Shown: positions 35,708 to 45,408 of the stretch, one piece after another | Layout of the letters: every line of letters begins with the position of its first letter | How positions within the stretch are numbered: the first letter of the stretch is position 1 | Origin: Candidatus Nanopelagicales bacterium | GTDB lineage: Bacteria > Actinomycetota > Actinomycetes > S36-B12 > GCA-2699445 | Direction of reading: 5' to 3' | Assembly: GCA_037045355.1 (NCBI GenBank) | Contig: JBAOHO010000029.1 | Location: 164,402 to 228,401 of the forward strand | DNA: 64,000 nucleotides | The notes under the pieces: generated by a model | Databases searched by the model: none | What the model saw: only the letters and a program-made list of their open reading frames with translations | What the model was told of the DNA's origin: nothing | Translations under genes and position numbers: made by a program

Positions 35708-38374
35708 CTATTGATCGAGGCCCGCCGCTTTGATGGCCTTGATGATGTCCTCACCGGTCGGATCGCCGACCTCCACGAATGCAGCCGGCGTCCCGATGGG
35801 GGCATCCACGGTGACCATCCGATCGCCCCGGAACACCTCGCCGGTCAGGATGTGTCGCCACTCGCCAGGAGGGAACGTGACATCCACGGTCGTGGCGTCC
35901 TCTTCGTACACCGGTGCCACAAACAGGTGATCACCCAAGAAGAACTGCAGGTCCTGACGCGCTGCCTTGCTCCCCGGATACACGAGCCACGTGTGACGCC
36001 GCGCGGGGATGCCACGCTCGATGGCTTCATCGATGACGCCGGCGCGGTACTTGTGCAAGGCGGCATAAATCTGCGACGAACGAGCGAACTGCTGCCGGGT
36101 GGTCGCAGTGCTGTAGATCTGCTGGTTGCGCCGCGGACGGTTGGTTTCGTGCGAACGCATCACGACACCGAATGCCTCGAGTTCACCCCAGCGCGCATTG
36201 AGGTTCGGCGGGCGGATGAAGTCGGTGACTCCGGTGTTGACGCTCGTATAGCCACCGATGTCGCTGTGCCACAAGGGAGCACCGGACACGCCCCCGGCCA
36301 ACATTCCCTTGATCACGCTCTTCAGGCCATCCTCGACCGCGTAGTTGACCATCTGGTCTCCGGCCCACATCAGTGGGGCGTACTTGGGGCTGCCGGTGTA
36401 GCCGGAGCGGAAGAACGCCACGCAATCGGGAACACCACCGCGCTTGCAGCCCTCGCGCACTGTCTTGGCCCACAACTGCGGATACCGATTGTGCTGCTGC
36501 ATTCCGGTTCCCTCATGCAGGACGCTGTCGAAAGGCAGGTACTCACCGAAGTCGGCCATGAAACCGGACGCTCCGACCCCGAGGAGGTTGTCAGCGATGA
36601 TGTCTGCGTACCAGTCACGAGCGGCGGGATTGGTGAGATCGACCATCGCCGTCGGGAAGCCCACGGTTTGCACGATGTAGGTCTGCCCCAGTTGGTTCTT
36701 GACCAGGTATCCCTTGCGTTCCCCGATCTTCAGGTAGTTCTTGATCGGGTGGCCGTTGACCTCGCCGGCGTCGATGACGGACGGGTTGATGTAGGTCATC
36801 ACCTTGATGCCCTGCTTGTCGAAATCCTTGACCATCTTGTTCCAGCCGGGGTAGGTGGATCGGTCGAGCTGCCAGGTCCACCACAGTTGCTCACCGAAGT
36901 CGGTGACCCGCTTGCCCACCCAGTCCTGAAGCCACACGCCGGAGATCTTGGTCTTCGCCGCCTGCATGTCTGCGACGATCTGACGAACCGCATCGGTGCC
37001 GCCCTGCAATCCCAGGACTGCACCTCGCTGAATCCATCCGGCCAACTCGGGCCGCTTGGTTCCGGCGGCCCGGGCCGCAATCAGTTTCTTCGGAGTGCCG
37101 GCGGCCTGTACCCGCGCGTTCATGACCGGTTGGAACGACTCGAGTGCGATCTGTGTGGACCGACGCATGTCGACCGTCGCGAAAGCCCCGCTGCGCAGAT
37201 CATCCACCAACTCGAACGATCGCTTCTGGGCAGTGACATAACTGGGCCACGGCGCGTAGGTGGTGTTCAGGTTCCCCGCACCCCACGTGGCGAAGTCGAC
37301 GATGCGCGCGGCCGGTTCCTCACCTCGGGTCACGCCCTGCTCCTGGACGAGGATCGGGATGATCTCACCAGACAGGTCAAACGGGCGGAACTGCTCGCCG
37401 AGACCGTGCACCGCTGCATCGCGACCCCGCCCGGAGGTCAGTTGCACACTGTCCACGCGTCGGCCGGTACTCGTCCTGGCGAAGCGGACCGAGATATCCA
37501 GTGCAGTCACAGTTCTCGAACGCTGGGCGGATTTGAATGCGACGGTGTAGCGGGCGCTTTCGCCGCTGCCTCGAACCTTGCCGCTGATGGTCACTGAGTT
37601 CCCGGAGCGTTCGACATCGCCGATGGATTGCCTCGTCAGTCGCGCCGAGCGTTCGACGTCCGGCCAGAACGCACCGGCTTTCGACCGGCTGTACCAATTG
37701 ACCGTGTTCCGACTGGCCCCCACGAACGCCCGTCCCGGGTCGCTGGCCCACACAACTCTGCCACGTCGATCGGTGACGGTGACGCCCACTCCCCGCTGTC
37801 CCCGAGGAGACCCGTTGCCCGGTACGCCTGCCGTGACCCGCACCCGGTAGGCACCCAGATTGAGGGTGCTCTGCGCACGGGGACTGACGGTCAGGCGACC
37901 GGGCACCATCGGGTCGTACTCGTCCGGCGGCACCGTGTCGCCGTAGTTGACGGTCACCACCGCGACGGAACTCACGATCCTGGGTTGCCCGTTCGCCGCC
38001 GGCGCAACGGCGCGCACCCGGTAGTCATCCCCCGTGTATGCCTTCCATGTACCGGTCGCACGTCCGGAGGCATCGGTCTGGACCCGGTCGGTGGTAGTCC
38101 AGCCACTGTTGGTCCACCGGATCTGGAGTTCGATGTCACGCCGGGCTGCCGGGGTGATCTGAACGGTCGCGGAGTTCTCGTCGCCGACCAGTGTCGTGGC
38201 GGACGCGACGGTGATGGCGAGGTCGGACGCGGCGGCGTTCACCGCGCGTTCCTCGCCAACGGAGGCCGCCGAAGTCGATACCGAGACGGCGCCGAGCGCC
38301 AGAGATACGCCGAGCACCGCGAACAGAAGTCGCTGGTGCCACCGAGATGGTCCTTGCCGTGTCGTCCACATCAC
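35708..38374 (-). CDS. Secreted GH31 glycosidase, sulfoquinovosidase (YihQ)-like
   Basis: It has about 888 residues. A signal peptide (LLFAVLGVSLALGAVSV) and an N-terminal extension of about 110 residues with Ig-like character are not found in E. coli YihQ. The catalytic part aligns closely with YihQ as I remember it: GVWLQDWVGKR, FMADFGEYLPFD (nucleophile Asp), MWAGDQMVNYA (acid/base Asp) and HSDIGGYTSV (sulfonate-pocket Tyr). The pocket Gln in LQDW and a Trp are kept. The arginine that contacts the sulfonate in YihQ (R301) is replaced by Gln496 (FGEQLWWTW). It therefore probably cleaves an alpha-glycoside outside the cell whose head group may differ from sulfoquinovose. The GTG start has TAGCGT 7 nt upstream. 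No sulfoquinovose catabolic genes lie nearby. Confidence 0.85.
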   Translation of the reverse strand: MMWTTRQGPSRWHQRLLFAVLGVSLALGAVSVSTSAASVGEERAVNAAASDLAITVASATTLVGDENSATVQITPAARRDIELQIRWTNSGWTTTDRVQTDASGRATGTWKAYTGDDYRVRAVAPAANGQPRIVSSVAVVTVNYGDTVPPDEYDPMVPGRLTVSPRAQSTLNLGAYRVRVTAGVPGNGSPRGQRGVGVTVTDRRGRVVWASDPGRAFVGASRNTVNWYSRSKAGAFWPDVERSARLTRQSIGDVERSGNSVTISGKVRGSGESARYTVAFKSAQRSRTVTALDISVRFARTSTGRRVDSVQLTSGRGRDAAVHGLGEQFRPFDLSGEIIPILVQEQGVTRGEEPAARIVDFATWGAGNLNTTYAPWPSYVTAQKRSFELVDDLRSGAFATVDMRRSTQIALESFQPVMNARVQAAGTPKKLIAARAAGTKRPELAGWIQRGAVLGLQGGTDAVRQIVADMQAAKTKISGVWLQDWVGKRVTDFGEQLWWTWQLDRSTYPGWNKMVKDFDKQGIKVMTYINPSVIDAGEVNGHPIKNYLKIGERKGYLVKNQLGQTYIVQTVGFPTAMVDLTNPAARDWYADIIADNLLGVGASGFMADFGEYLPFDSVLHEGTGMQQHNRYPQLWAKTVREGCKRGGVPDCVAFFRSGYTGSPKYAPLMWAGDQMVNYAVEDGLKSVIKGMLAGGVSGAPLWHSDIGGYTSVNTGVTDFIRPPNLNARWGELEAFGVVMRSHETNRPRRNQQIYSTATTRQQFARSSQIYAALHKYRAGVIDEAIERGIPARRHTWLVYPGSKAARQDLQFFLGDHLFVAPVYEEDATTVDVTFPPGEWRHILTGEVFRGDRMVTVDAPIGTPAAFVEVGDPTGEDIIKAIKAAGLDQ

Positions 38375-38462
38375 GGACCCAACGCTAGTCGTCGGCATCG
38401 GCCATGTCCCGCGCTGTCGCGGCAGACGCGCCACTGCTCGACCTCGGCAATACGCTGTGGCC

Positions 38463-39956
38463 GTGGCCACAGCAATGGCGGATCTGCGCGCACTGATCGC
38501 CAGTCGGCACAACCTGATCCTCGTCGACACCCGTGACGAGGAGTCGTTGCGGACCGTCGTTTCCGACGTCGCCCGGCAGTTGCAGATGCCGGTCTGGGAA
38601 TGGACTCCAGCGGCCGGGCTGAGCGTGCCCCATTCCCCACCACAGACCAACACCCGTTCCCCCGACCAGGCTCTGGCGTTCTTGCGGGACCTTGGCCGCC
38701 CGATGGTGGCTCTCTTGCTCGACGCCAACCCGATCCTCGATGACCCGGTGGCCACGCGAATGCTCAAAGACCTCGCCGTGGGAACGGCGGGTCAGACCCT
38801 CGTCGCCACCGGGCTGGGCCCACCCGTTCCCGCTGCACTCGAAGGTCTGGCGATTTCGTGGGTCATGCCCCCGCCGGATCGCGAACAGATGAGCCTCGTG
38901 GTGCAGCGGCTCATGGTGTCACTTCCCCATATGGGCTTGCGGATGGAGGTCAGCGATCCGCGCCGCCTCGTCGATGCGGTTCTGGGACTGACCCCGCGAG
39001 AGGCAGAGCAGGTCCTGTTGCAGCAGGCAGTCGTCGACGGCCGACTCGACGACTCCGACGCCGCCGCGGCCCAGCGTGCCCGCGCCGAACTGCTGTCGGA
39101 GGGTCCTCTGGATCTGATCGACCCGGATGTCACGTTCGCCGATGTCGCTGGTTTGGCGGCGCTGAAGTCCTGGCTGACGCAGCGCGCCCGCGGTTTCGAA
39201 CCGGCCGCCAAGGAGTTCGGCCTCGACGCTCCCAGGGGTGTTCTGCTCACGGGCGTGCCCGGATGCGGCAAGTCCTTGATCGCCCGTGCCATCGCCGGCA
39301 CATGGGGTATGGCGTTGGCGGCGCTGGACGCGGGTCGCCTCCACGGCTCTCTGGTCGGCGAGTCTGAGAGCCGGTTGCGCCAGGCTCTGGCTGCTGCCGA
39401 GGCGATGACCCCGGTGGTCTTGTGGATCGATGAGATCGAGAAGGCCTTCGCCGACGGCGAGCAGAACGACGGAGGGGTGTCCCAGCGAGTCATGGGGGTG
39501 CTGCTGCGTTGGCTGCAGGAGCGCCCCGACGGTGTGTTCGTGGTTGCCACCAGCAACGACGTCACCTCGCTGCCACCCGAAGTGACGAGGCGCGGTCGCT
39601 TCGACGAGTTGTTCTTCGTCGACCTACCCGACCCGCTGGAGCGTCAGGCGATCCTGGCGCATCATCTGACGACCCGTCGCCGAGATCCGGGGGCGTTCGA
39701 TCTGTCCGCGTTGGCGGCGCAATCCGACGGCTTCTCCGGAGCGGAGATCGAAAGCGCCATCACGTCGGCTCTGTACAGCGCATTCGAGCGGGGTGTGGAC
39801 CTGGACAGCGACAGCCTTGCCTCCGAACTGATCCGCACGGTTCCTCTGTCGGTCAACCGCGCCGAAGACATCACCGCGCTGCGCCAATGGGCTGTCGGCC
39901 GCGCCCGGCCCGCTGGAGGGACACCGCCACCCACAACGCCCGCCATGATTCTTTGA
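38463..39956 (+). CDS. AAA+ ATPase, Ycf46-like
   Basis: It has about 497 residues. The N-terminal 200 residues are a degenerate ATPase-like region (RALIASRHNLILVDTRDEES). The C-terminal AAA module has Walker A GVPGCGKSLIARAIAG, pore-loop region GSLVGESESRLRQAL, Walker B VVLWIDEIEKAF, sensor VVATSNDVTSLPP and arginine finger RGRFDELFFVDLP. The overall plan matches the Ycf46 family of cyanobacteria and actinobacteria, where a link to carbon-use regulation has been reported for the cyanobacterial member. The GTG at 38463 has TACGCT 6 nt upstream (leaderless); ATG 38475 is an alternative. Divergent from the GH31 gene, with about 88 bp between the starts. Confidence 0.85.
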   Translation: MATAMADLRALIASRHNLILVDTRDEESLRTVVSDVARQLQMPVWEWTPAAGLSVPHSPPQTNTRSPDQALAFLRDLGRPMVALLLDANPILDDPVATRMLKDLAVGTAGQTLVATGLGPPVPAALEGLAISWVMPPPDREQMSLVVQRLMVSLPHMGLRMEVSDPRRLVDAVLGLTPREAEQVLLQQAVVDGRLDDSDAAAAQRARAELLSEGPLDLIDPDVTFADVAGLAALKSWLTQRARGFEPAAKEFGLDAPRGVLLTGVPGCGKSLIARAIAGTWGMALAALDAGRLHGSLVGESESRLRQALAAAEAMTPVVLWIDEIEKAFADGEQNDGGVSQRVMGVLLRWLQERPDGVFVVATSNDVTSLPPEVTRRGRFDELFFVDLPDPLERQAILAHHLTTRRRDPGAFDLSALAAQSDGFSGAEIESAITSALYSAFERGVDLDSDSLASELIRTVPLSVNRAEDITALRQWAVGRARPAGGTPPPTTPAMIL

Positions 39957-39969
39957 GCCCTCGGCCAAC

Positions 39970-41112
39970 TCAGCTCGCGCCGCCGGTCGGGGTGGAACTC
40001 GGGCGGCCCAGCACCTTCGACACCGCGTCGAAGATCCGAGCCGTGGGCGACATGCACTCGGCATCAGATGCCATGGTGACGGCAGCACTCGCCTCGGGGC
40101 AGCGACCAGCCACGATGTCGCTGGCGGTGAGCACGACCACGCTGGTCGAGATGTCGGGGTGGTAGTAACAGGCGGCGCGGTACCCAGGGATGTCCCCCGA
40201 ATGTCCGATCCACCCGTCGATCTGCATGAGGCCGAGCCCGTAACTCACCCCCGGGCCCATACTCGGGGCGGGTGCGAAGGAGTCAAGTCTCAGGGCCTGG
40301 GTGCCCGCGCCCAACAGCCCATTCCCTGTGGCCAGGATCGAGCTGAACGCCAATAAGTCGTCGGCCGTCGAGACGAGGGAACCTGCGGCGCCCCCCCACG
40401 AGGGATTGAAATCGGTGGCGTCGACAGGTTCACCTGGCGTGCCCGACGGGACCAGCAGGGTGAAACCTCGGGCGAAGGGATGGGGCAGCTCGGCTGAGTC
40501 ACCTGGCCACCATGTGCCGGTCAAGCCGAGCGGTTTCAGGATGTGTTCCGACAGCAGCGAACCGAAATCGCTGTCGGCGACCTGCTCGATCACCCGACCC
40601 AGCAGTAGGTAGTTGGTGTTGCAGTAGTCGAACCTCTCGTCAGGTGCGAACACTGGCGAGTGGGACAGGCCCAGACGAATCATCGCGTCCGGTTCCTGCG
40701 GGGCCGCTGGATCAGCCACGATCAGCGCCGCGACCTCCGGCACGGACGTGTAGTTCGCCAGGCCGCTGCGCATGCGGGCCAGGAGATCCAGTGTGATCTG
40801 GTCGCCACCGGGCACAGCAGGGACATAGTCCGCGATCGGGTCAGCGAGGGTAAGGCCGCCAGACTCGACCATCTGGAGCAGCAGCGTGGCCGTGAACATC
40901 TTGGTGACCGACCCGATCCGAAAGTGGGTGTCCCGAGTGTTCGCCTTCCCGGTGCTGGGATCGGCGGTACCGAATGTCCCGAGCCAGGTACCCGTGTCGG
41001 TGCGCACTCCGACAACCGCCCCCGGTGTTCCAGCCGACTGATCGACGGCGGCTCCGGCCGCAGTGTTGAGCGCTTCGACCAAGTCCGGCGGCAACGTTTG
41101 GGGCATGCTCAT
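39970..41112 (-). CDS. Serine beta-lactamase-fold hydrolase (class C / DD-peptidase-like)
   Basis: It has 380 residues. The three active-site motifs of the beta-lactamase/transpeptidase-like family are visible: SxxK as IGSVTKMFTAT near residue 70, YxN as FDYCNTNYLLLGRV and the HxG-type IGHSGDIPGY. No signal peptide or lipobox is seen, so it is probably cytosolic and more likely an esterase or peptidase than a resistance enzyme. The ATG has CAGACT 6 nt upstream. Convergent with the AAA ATPase gene, with only 13 bp between the stops. Confidence 0.85.
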   Translation of the reverse strand: MSMPQTLPPDLVEALNTAAGAAVDQSAGTPGAVVGVRTDTGTWLGTFGTADPSTGKANTRDTHFRIGSVTKMFTATLLLQMVESGGLTLADPIADYVPAVPGGDQITLDLLARMRSGLANYTSVPEVAALIVADPAAPQEPDAMIRLGLSHSPVFAPDERFDYCNTNYLLLGRVIEQVADSDFGSLLSEHILKPLGLTGTWWPGDSAELPHPFARGFTLLVPSGTPGEPVDATDFNPSWGGAAGSLVSTADDLLAFSSILATGNGLLGAGTQALRLDSFAPAPSMGPGVSYGLGLMQIDGWIGHSGDIPGYRAACYYHPDISTSVVVLTASDIVAGRCPEASAAVTMASDAECMSPTARIFDAVSKVLGRPSSTPTGGAS

Positions 41113-41231
41113 TGCGCCAGTCTGCCCGTACCTGTGGCAGTGAGCACAGGCAATCAGCCCGGATCCGTACGGGATCCGTAATGTCCGCGAGCCGGGAACA
41201 GTCCCAGTCCGCGCCGGGACCGCCGAGCCCC

Positions 41232-42242
41232 TCAACTGTCGTGGTGATCGCGCGTGTGATGCGCCTTGAGTAGCGTCGCCCGGTTCTGCCGCAGCCAGGC
41301 GACCACAACGACGACCGTGGACACGAGGGTGAACGCGAGCAGCCACAAGAAGACGTACACATCGATGGCCGCTCCCACCGGCGGCGCTCCGGGCAGGACC
41401 TGCCTAAGAAACGGAAGGGCGAAGAGCAAGGTGGCGAACCAGCCCAGGAGATCGACACCGAGGCTGCGCCGATGGGTCGCCGTCAGGGTGGCAAGCGCGA
41501 TGCCCACGACTACCAGGATCGTCATGAGTCCGAGCAGGAAGAAGGCGAACAGCAGAGTGTTCCCGGACCTGTCGAGGTTCATGGTGGCCTCGACGTAGTC
41601 CGTGGGGCCTGGGTTCGGATTGGAGACGATGAGATCCCACCCGTCCACCGATCCGGTGATCTGGGTGGCGATCGGGATCGGAACCTTGTCCGTGATCTGT
41701 CCTCCGTCATCGCGCACGACCGCGTCGGCAATAACCCCGACGGAGGCGTTGTAGGTATCCAGCGGGTACGTGGCGTAGTTGCCCTCGGTCCCGATCATGA
41801 TTTCCTGGGTAGCCGCTTGCCGGCCCCGTGCGAGTGTGACTTCGGTGAGTCCGGAGAAGCTCTCGAACGAGACGACGACATCCTGGGTCAGGGAGCCGTC
41901 GGGATTCATCAGTTCGCCGGTCGGAAGGAACTGCAGGCGCACCGTCATCGCGTTCTCCGCGGGATCGAACGCCCTGGGTTCGAGGAGGATTCCAATGCCG
42001 TCGACAGGCTCTGCGGGTGGCGCAGTCTCTCCCTCGGTGGTACCGGCGACCTTGTAGGTCGCGAAGACGATCAGCCACACGATCGCGAAAACGCCCACCA
42101 GAGCCCCGAAGACGACCCATCCACGGGGCGTGAAAGACCGCGGCAGAGGAGCGGCCGCCAGCGAGTCGTACGGCAGCGAGTCCACGGCACTATTCGTCGA
42201 CTCGGAAGTCAAAGCTGAATCTGTCGCTCGTTCATCCGTCAC
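41232..42242 (-). CDS. DUF4436 membrane protein
   Basis: It has 336 residues. The first helix (VVFGALVGVFAIVWLIVFAT) near residue 45 is followed by an extracellular beta-rich domain of about 170 residues (VRLQFLPTGELMNPDGSLTQ, NYATYPLDTYNASVGVIADA). Three C-terminal helices follow (LLFAFFLLGLMTILVVVGIA, LLGWFATLLFALPFL, AIDVYVFLWLLAFTLV). The PLDTY motif and C-terminal helices are typical of DUF4436, best known in mycobacteria; the function is unknown. The GTG start has TAAGTT 8 nt upstream, suggesting a leaderless message. Confidence 0.82.
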   Translation of the reverse strand: MTDERATDSALTSESTNSAVDSLPYDSLAAAPLPRSFTPRGWVVFGALVGVFAIVWLIVFATYKVAGTTEGETAPPAEPVDGIGILLEPRAFDPAENAMTVRLQFLPTGELMNPDGSLTQDVVVSFESFSGLTEVTLARGRQAATQEIMIGTEGNYATYPLDTYNASVGVIADAVVRDDGGQITDKVPIPIATQITGSVDGWDLIVSNPNPGPTDYVEATMNLDRSGNTLLFAFFLLGLMTILVVVGIALATLTATHRRSLGVDLLGWFATLLFALPFLRQVLPGAPPVGAAIDVYVFLWLLAFTLVSTVVVVVAWLRQNRATLLKAHHTRDHHDS

Positions 42243-42369
42243 AAGGCCGCAACTTACGCGAAGCGGAGGCGCCTCACAGGCCAATGCGTTGCCTCGTCAG
42301 CCTGCCCCTTCCGGGCGCGCCCGCTCGAGGACCCGATCACGAGGCCGGGTCCGCCCGATCACAGGTCCG

Positions 42370-42903
42370 TCAGTTGGTGGGGTCGGACTCCAGTTGGGCG
42401 GCATCGTCTCCTTCGGTGCCCTTGTGGATGGCGACGGCGTCAGCGAGGTAGCCACGAATTGTGTCCTCGTGCGCAGCATCCGTGGTGGACACGATGACGA
42501 AGGACTTCTCATCAGGCAGAGTCTCCGCGAGCGCCTTGAGGACATCCTCGTCCGACCCGTGCTCGCCGTGCGCGATGAGCCCACCGACCCCGGTTCCGAT
42601 GAGGACGAATCCGACGATGGACGGCGGGAACACCAGCCCGGCCGCCAGCCCAGCGGCTGCTCCGATGGCCATCCCGCGGGTGGCCGATTCTTCGTAGCGA
42701 ATGATTCGGGGCTTTCCCTGGTGCTCTTTGCCGCGGTGCTCGATCAGCGCGCAGTTGAAGGTCTTGAAATGGTTGAGATCGTGTTTGGCCTTGATGGTCT
42801 CGAAGTCCTTGCCGGCCGCCGCTGGATCGTCGTACTCCGCCAACAGGATCATCAACGGATCATTGTCGGGGGCCGCTTCAGGGGCGGGTGTCTCGTCGCT
42901 CAT
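42370..42903 (-). CDS. DUF1269-type membrane protein
   Basis: It has 177 residues. The N-terminal region (LLAEYDDPAAAGKDFETIKA) and the Gly-rich hydrophobic middle (GMAIGAAAGLAAGLVFPPSI-VGF, LIGTGVGGLIAHGE) match the DUF1269 family of predicted membrane proteins. The C-terminal half (LKALAETLPDEKSFVIVSTT) forms a second ferredoxin-like unit. Function unknown; such genes are often stress-induced in actinobacteria. AAGGGA lies upstream of the ATG. Confidence 0.75.
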   Translation of the reverse strand: MSDETPAPEAAPDNDPLMILLAEYDDPAAAGKDFETIKAKHDLNHFKTFNCALIEHRGKEHQGKPRIIRYEESATRGMAIGAAAGLAAGLVFPPSIVGFVLIGTGVGGLIAHGEHGSDEDVLKALAETLPDEKSFVIVSTTDAAHEDTIRGYLADAVAIHKGTEGDDAAQLESDPTN

Positions 42904-43025
42904 GGACGTCCCTTCATCGGGGGTCAGGTGGGGCACCAGGATGGCTGCCCGGACACGTCGAACGTAGCACTGGGAGTCGGGGGAAGTCGGTACCAGCGGT
43001 GACCGCTTCCTCCACCGCCGGCAGC

Positions 43026-45359
43026 TTACGAGCGGGCGAGATCTGGCTCGGGCAGTCCCTCGCTCTCGGGGATGTCATCGATCTCGGCCTCTTCGAATCG
43101 AACGTCCTCTTCAGACTCGACCGCAACGCGCGGCAGTGTCCGACCCAGCCAGCCGGGCAGCCACCAGTTCGCGTTGTGAAACTGGTACATCAGCGACGGA
43201 ACGATGATCAAGCGCACGATGAATGCGTCGAACAGCACCGCGGAGGCGAGTGCCAGGCCGAACAGTTTGATGGTGGAGTCGCTGCCCAGGATGAACGCCC
43301 CGAAGACGCTGAACATGATCGCCGCCGCAATGGCCACGACCCGGCCCGAGGCGGCCAATCCACGGCGAACCGCCTTGCGATTGTCTTGAGTGTGACCCCA
43401 CTCCTCCTGCATCCGACTGACCAGGAAGACCTGGTAGTCCATCGACAGCCCGAACAGGATCGCGAACACCATGATGGGTAAGAAGGGCTGAATGGGACCG
43501 GTGCCCGTGATGCCGATGATCTCCGCCAACCACCCCCACTGGAACACCGCCACGGTGACGCCCATGGCTGCAGCCAGTGACAACAGACTCGTAATGACAC
43601 CGGTCAACGGGACGACTATCGAACGGAAGAGCAGCACCAGGGCAAGGAACCCCAGCCCCATCACTACGGCCAGGAACAGCGGCAGGGCGTCCTGCAACAC
43701 CGAGGTGAAGTCCGACGTGATGGCCTGTGTGCCACCCACGTATGCCCTGACGGTGTCTCCCGATGCCGCCGGGATGATCTCTTCGCGCAAGCGGTTGAGC
43801 AGGTCCGTGGTGGCCTCGTCTTGCGGAGCCGTGGTGGGCACGACCTGCATGGCCGTGACCGTGGAACCAGGTGCCAGTGGGAACGGAATGGCCGCGGCCA
43901 CGCCGGGGTCGCTCGAGATGGCGCCCGCCAATTGTTGGACAGCCGCGTCATCGCCAGGTTGGCTGGTCTCGATCGCCACGAGGAACGGTCCGTTGCTGCC
44001 GGGCCCGAAACCCTCGCTCAACTGTTCATGGGCGATACGGGCTGAGGCTTCCGGGGACTTGCCGCTGTCATCGGTGAAGCCGAGCCGCAGTGAGGCTATT
44101 GGAGCGGCGATCACCAGGATCACGGCCAGCGCGACGGCGCCGAACCAGCGGAAGTTCTGCTCCAACCAAGCGCCGTAGCGGGCGAACACGTTGCCATCGG
44201 GATTGTGTTCCTTGGGTTTGCGGGCCCACGGCAGCTTGATCGCGAATGCCTTGCGACCAAGCAGTGACAGCACAGCGGGCAACAGCAACGTCGCGCCGAT
44301 CATCATCATGGCGACCGTGGCCGAAGCCGCGATAGCCAAGCCGTTGAAGAACTCGATTCGAAGGACAAACAACCCCAGCAACGCGATGACCACGGTGGCA
44401 GCAGCAAACAGCACTGCACGCCCGGCGGTACGCACCGACTCCAGGGCGGCTGTACGCGGTTCGCGACCGGCGTCCAGCGCTTGTTTGTAGCGGTTGATGA
44501 CGAACAGCGAGTAGTCGATTCCGACCCCTAGTCCGATCATTGCCGCCAGGGTGGGGGCAAAGGTCGCAACATCGAGGAAGCTCGCGGTGACAAGTACGAG
44601 GGCCTGACCCACTGCAAGTGACAGGATCGCCGAGAACACCGGCAGGAACGCGCCCACCAGCGATCCGAAGGTGAACAACAGGATCACGAGGGCGACCGTG
44701 ATGCCAATGCCCTCACTGCTCGGCGGCTCTTGACCGGCGAACTCAAGTGCTTGTCCATTGACGCCCACGGTGAGGCTGTCGGTTCCGTTGGCGGCCTCGA
44801 CCGCGTCCAGGACCGCCGTTGCCGAGGCGGGCGACACGTCCTCGACAGCGCCCTCGAACGTCACCGTCGCAAAGCCGACGTGTTCATCCACACTGAAGCC
44901 TGCCGGCCCGGAACCGGCGAGTACCTTTGCGGCAGACGGCGAAACGGGTTGGCGCCCTTGTCCCGCCGGAGTCTCCTGGGCGGCGGCCCGCTTGCGTGCG
45001 GCTTCGCAGTCCGAACCCAGCGGTTCGCCGTAAGGGGTCACGACGCACGTGACGCCAGGAACCTCGGAAATGGTATTCAGGGTCTGCGTGATCGTCTCCG
45101 CCACGGCGGGCGACGTTGCCGAACCCGACGCCGGGCTCCAGACGACCTTAGCCGTCGCGCCGGTCAGCGACTCCTGCGCGCCTGGGATCTGTTCGAGCAA
45201 TTCCTGGGCGGTTGCCGACTCGGTGTCGGGCAACGAGAACGAGTTGTTGTACGTGCCGCCGGCTGTGGCCGCCAGGGCGAAGATGGCCGCCGCCATGATG
45301 AGCCAGGCGAGAATTGCGCTCTTGGGCTTGTGAACGGCCCATCGAGAGATCGGTCCCAC
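43026..45359 (-). CDS. MMPL/RND-family transporter
   Basis: It has about 778 residues from the GTG at 45359. The twin architecture of MMPL proteins is clear: helix 1 (SAILAWLIMAAAIFALAATA), a large extracellular loop, then helices 2-6 with GIGVGIDYSLFVINRYKQAL-type LGVGIDYSLFV. A second half repeats the plan (DALPLFLAVVMGLGFLALVL, FGLSMDYQVFLVSRMQEEW), with the Asp-Tyr pairs that carry protons in this family. It probably exports lipids or drugs. The GTG has GGAG 6 nt upstream; readings that start further upstream would place the start codon inside the operator cluster and are less likely. Divergent from a MarR gene that probably represses it. The C-terminal tail is acidic. Confidence 0.9.
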   Translation of the reverse strand: MGPISRWAVHKPKSAILAWLIMAAAIFALAATAGGTYNNSFSLPDTESATAQELLEQIPGAQESLTGATAKVVWSPASGSATSPAVAETITQTLNTISEVPGVTCVVTPYGEPLGSDCEAARKRAAAQETPAGQGRQPVSPSAAKVLAGSGPAGFSVDEHVGFATVTFEGAVEDVSPASATAVLDAVEAANGTDSLTVGVNGQALEFAGQEPPSSEGIGITVALVILLFTFGSLVGAFLPVFSAILSLAVGQALVLVTASFLDVATFAPTLAAMIGLGVGIDYSLFVINRYKQALDAGREPRTAALESVRTAGRAVLFAAATVVIALLGLFVLRIEFFNGLAIAASATVAMMMIGATLLLPAVLSLLGRKAFAIKLPWARKPKEHNPDGNVFARYGAWLEQNFRWFGAVALAVILVIAAPIASLRLGFTDDSGKSPEASARIAHEQLSEGFGPGSNGPFLVAIETSQPGDDAAVQQLAGAISSDPGVAAAIPFPLAPGSTVTAMQVVPTTAPQDEATTDLLNRLREEIIPAASGDTVRAYVGGTQAITSDFTSVLQDALPLFLAVVMGLGFLALVLLFRSIVVPLTGVITSLLSLAAAMGVTVAVFQWGWLAEIIGITGTGPIQPFLPIMVFAILFGLSMDYQVFLVSRMQEEWGHTQDNRKAVRRGLAASGRVVAIAAAIMFSVFGAFILGSDSTIKLFGLALASAVLFDAFIVRLIIVPSLMYQFHNANWWLPGWLGRTLPRVAVESEEDVRFEEAEIDDIPESEGLPEPDLARS

Positions 45360-45408
45360 GGTCAACTCCAGAGGTGTGGTCGTTTTCGGCGGCGCTTGCT
45401 CATATGCA

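Noticed and set aside
35711..37597. A 628-codon open frame on the plus strand opposite the GH31 gene
   Set aside because: It is the shadow of a GC-rich real gene; its protein has no family sequence and a biased composition, while the minus-strand frame has all GH31 motifs.
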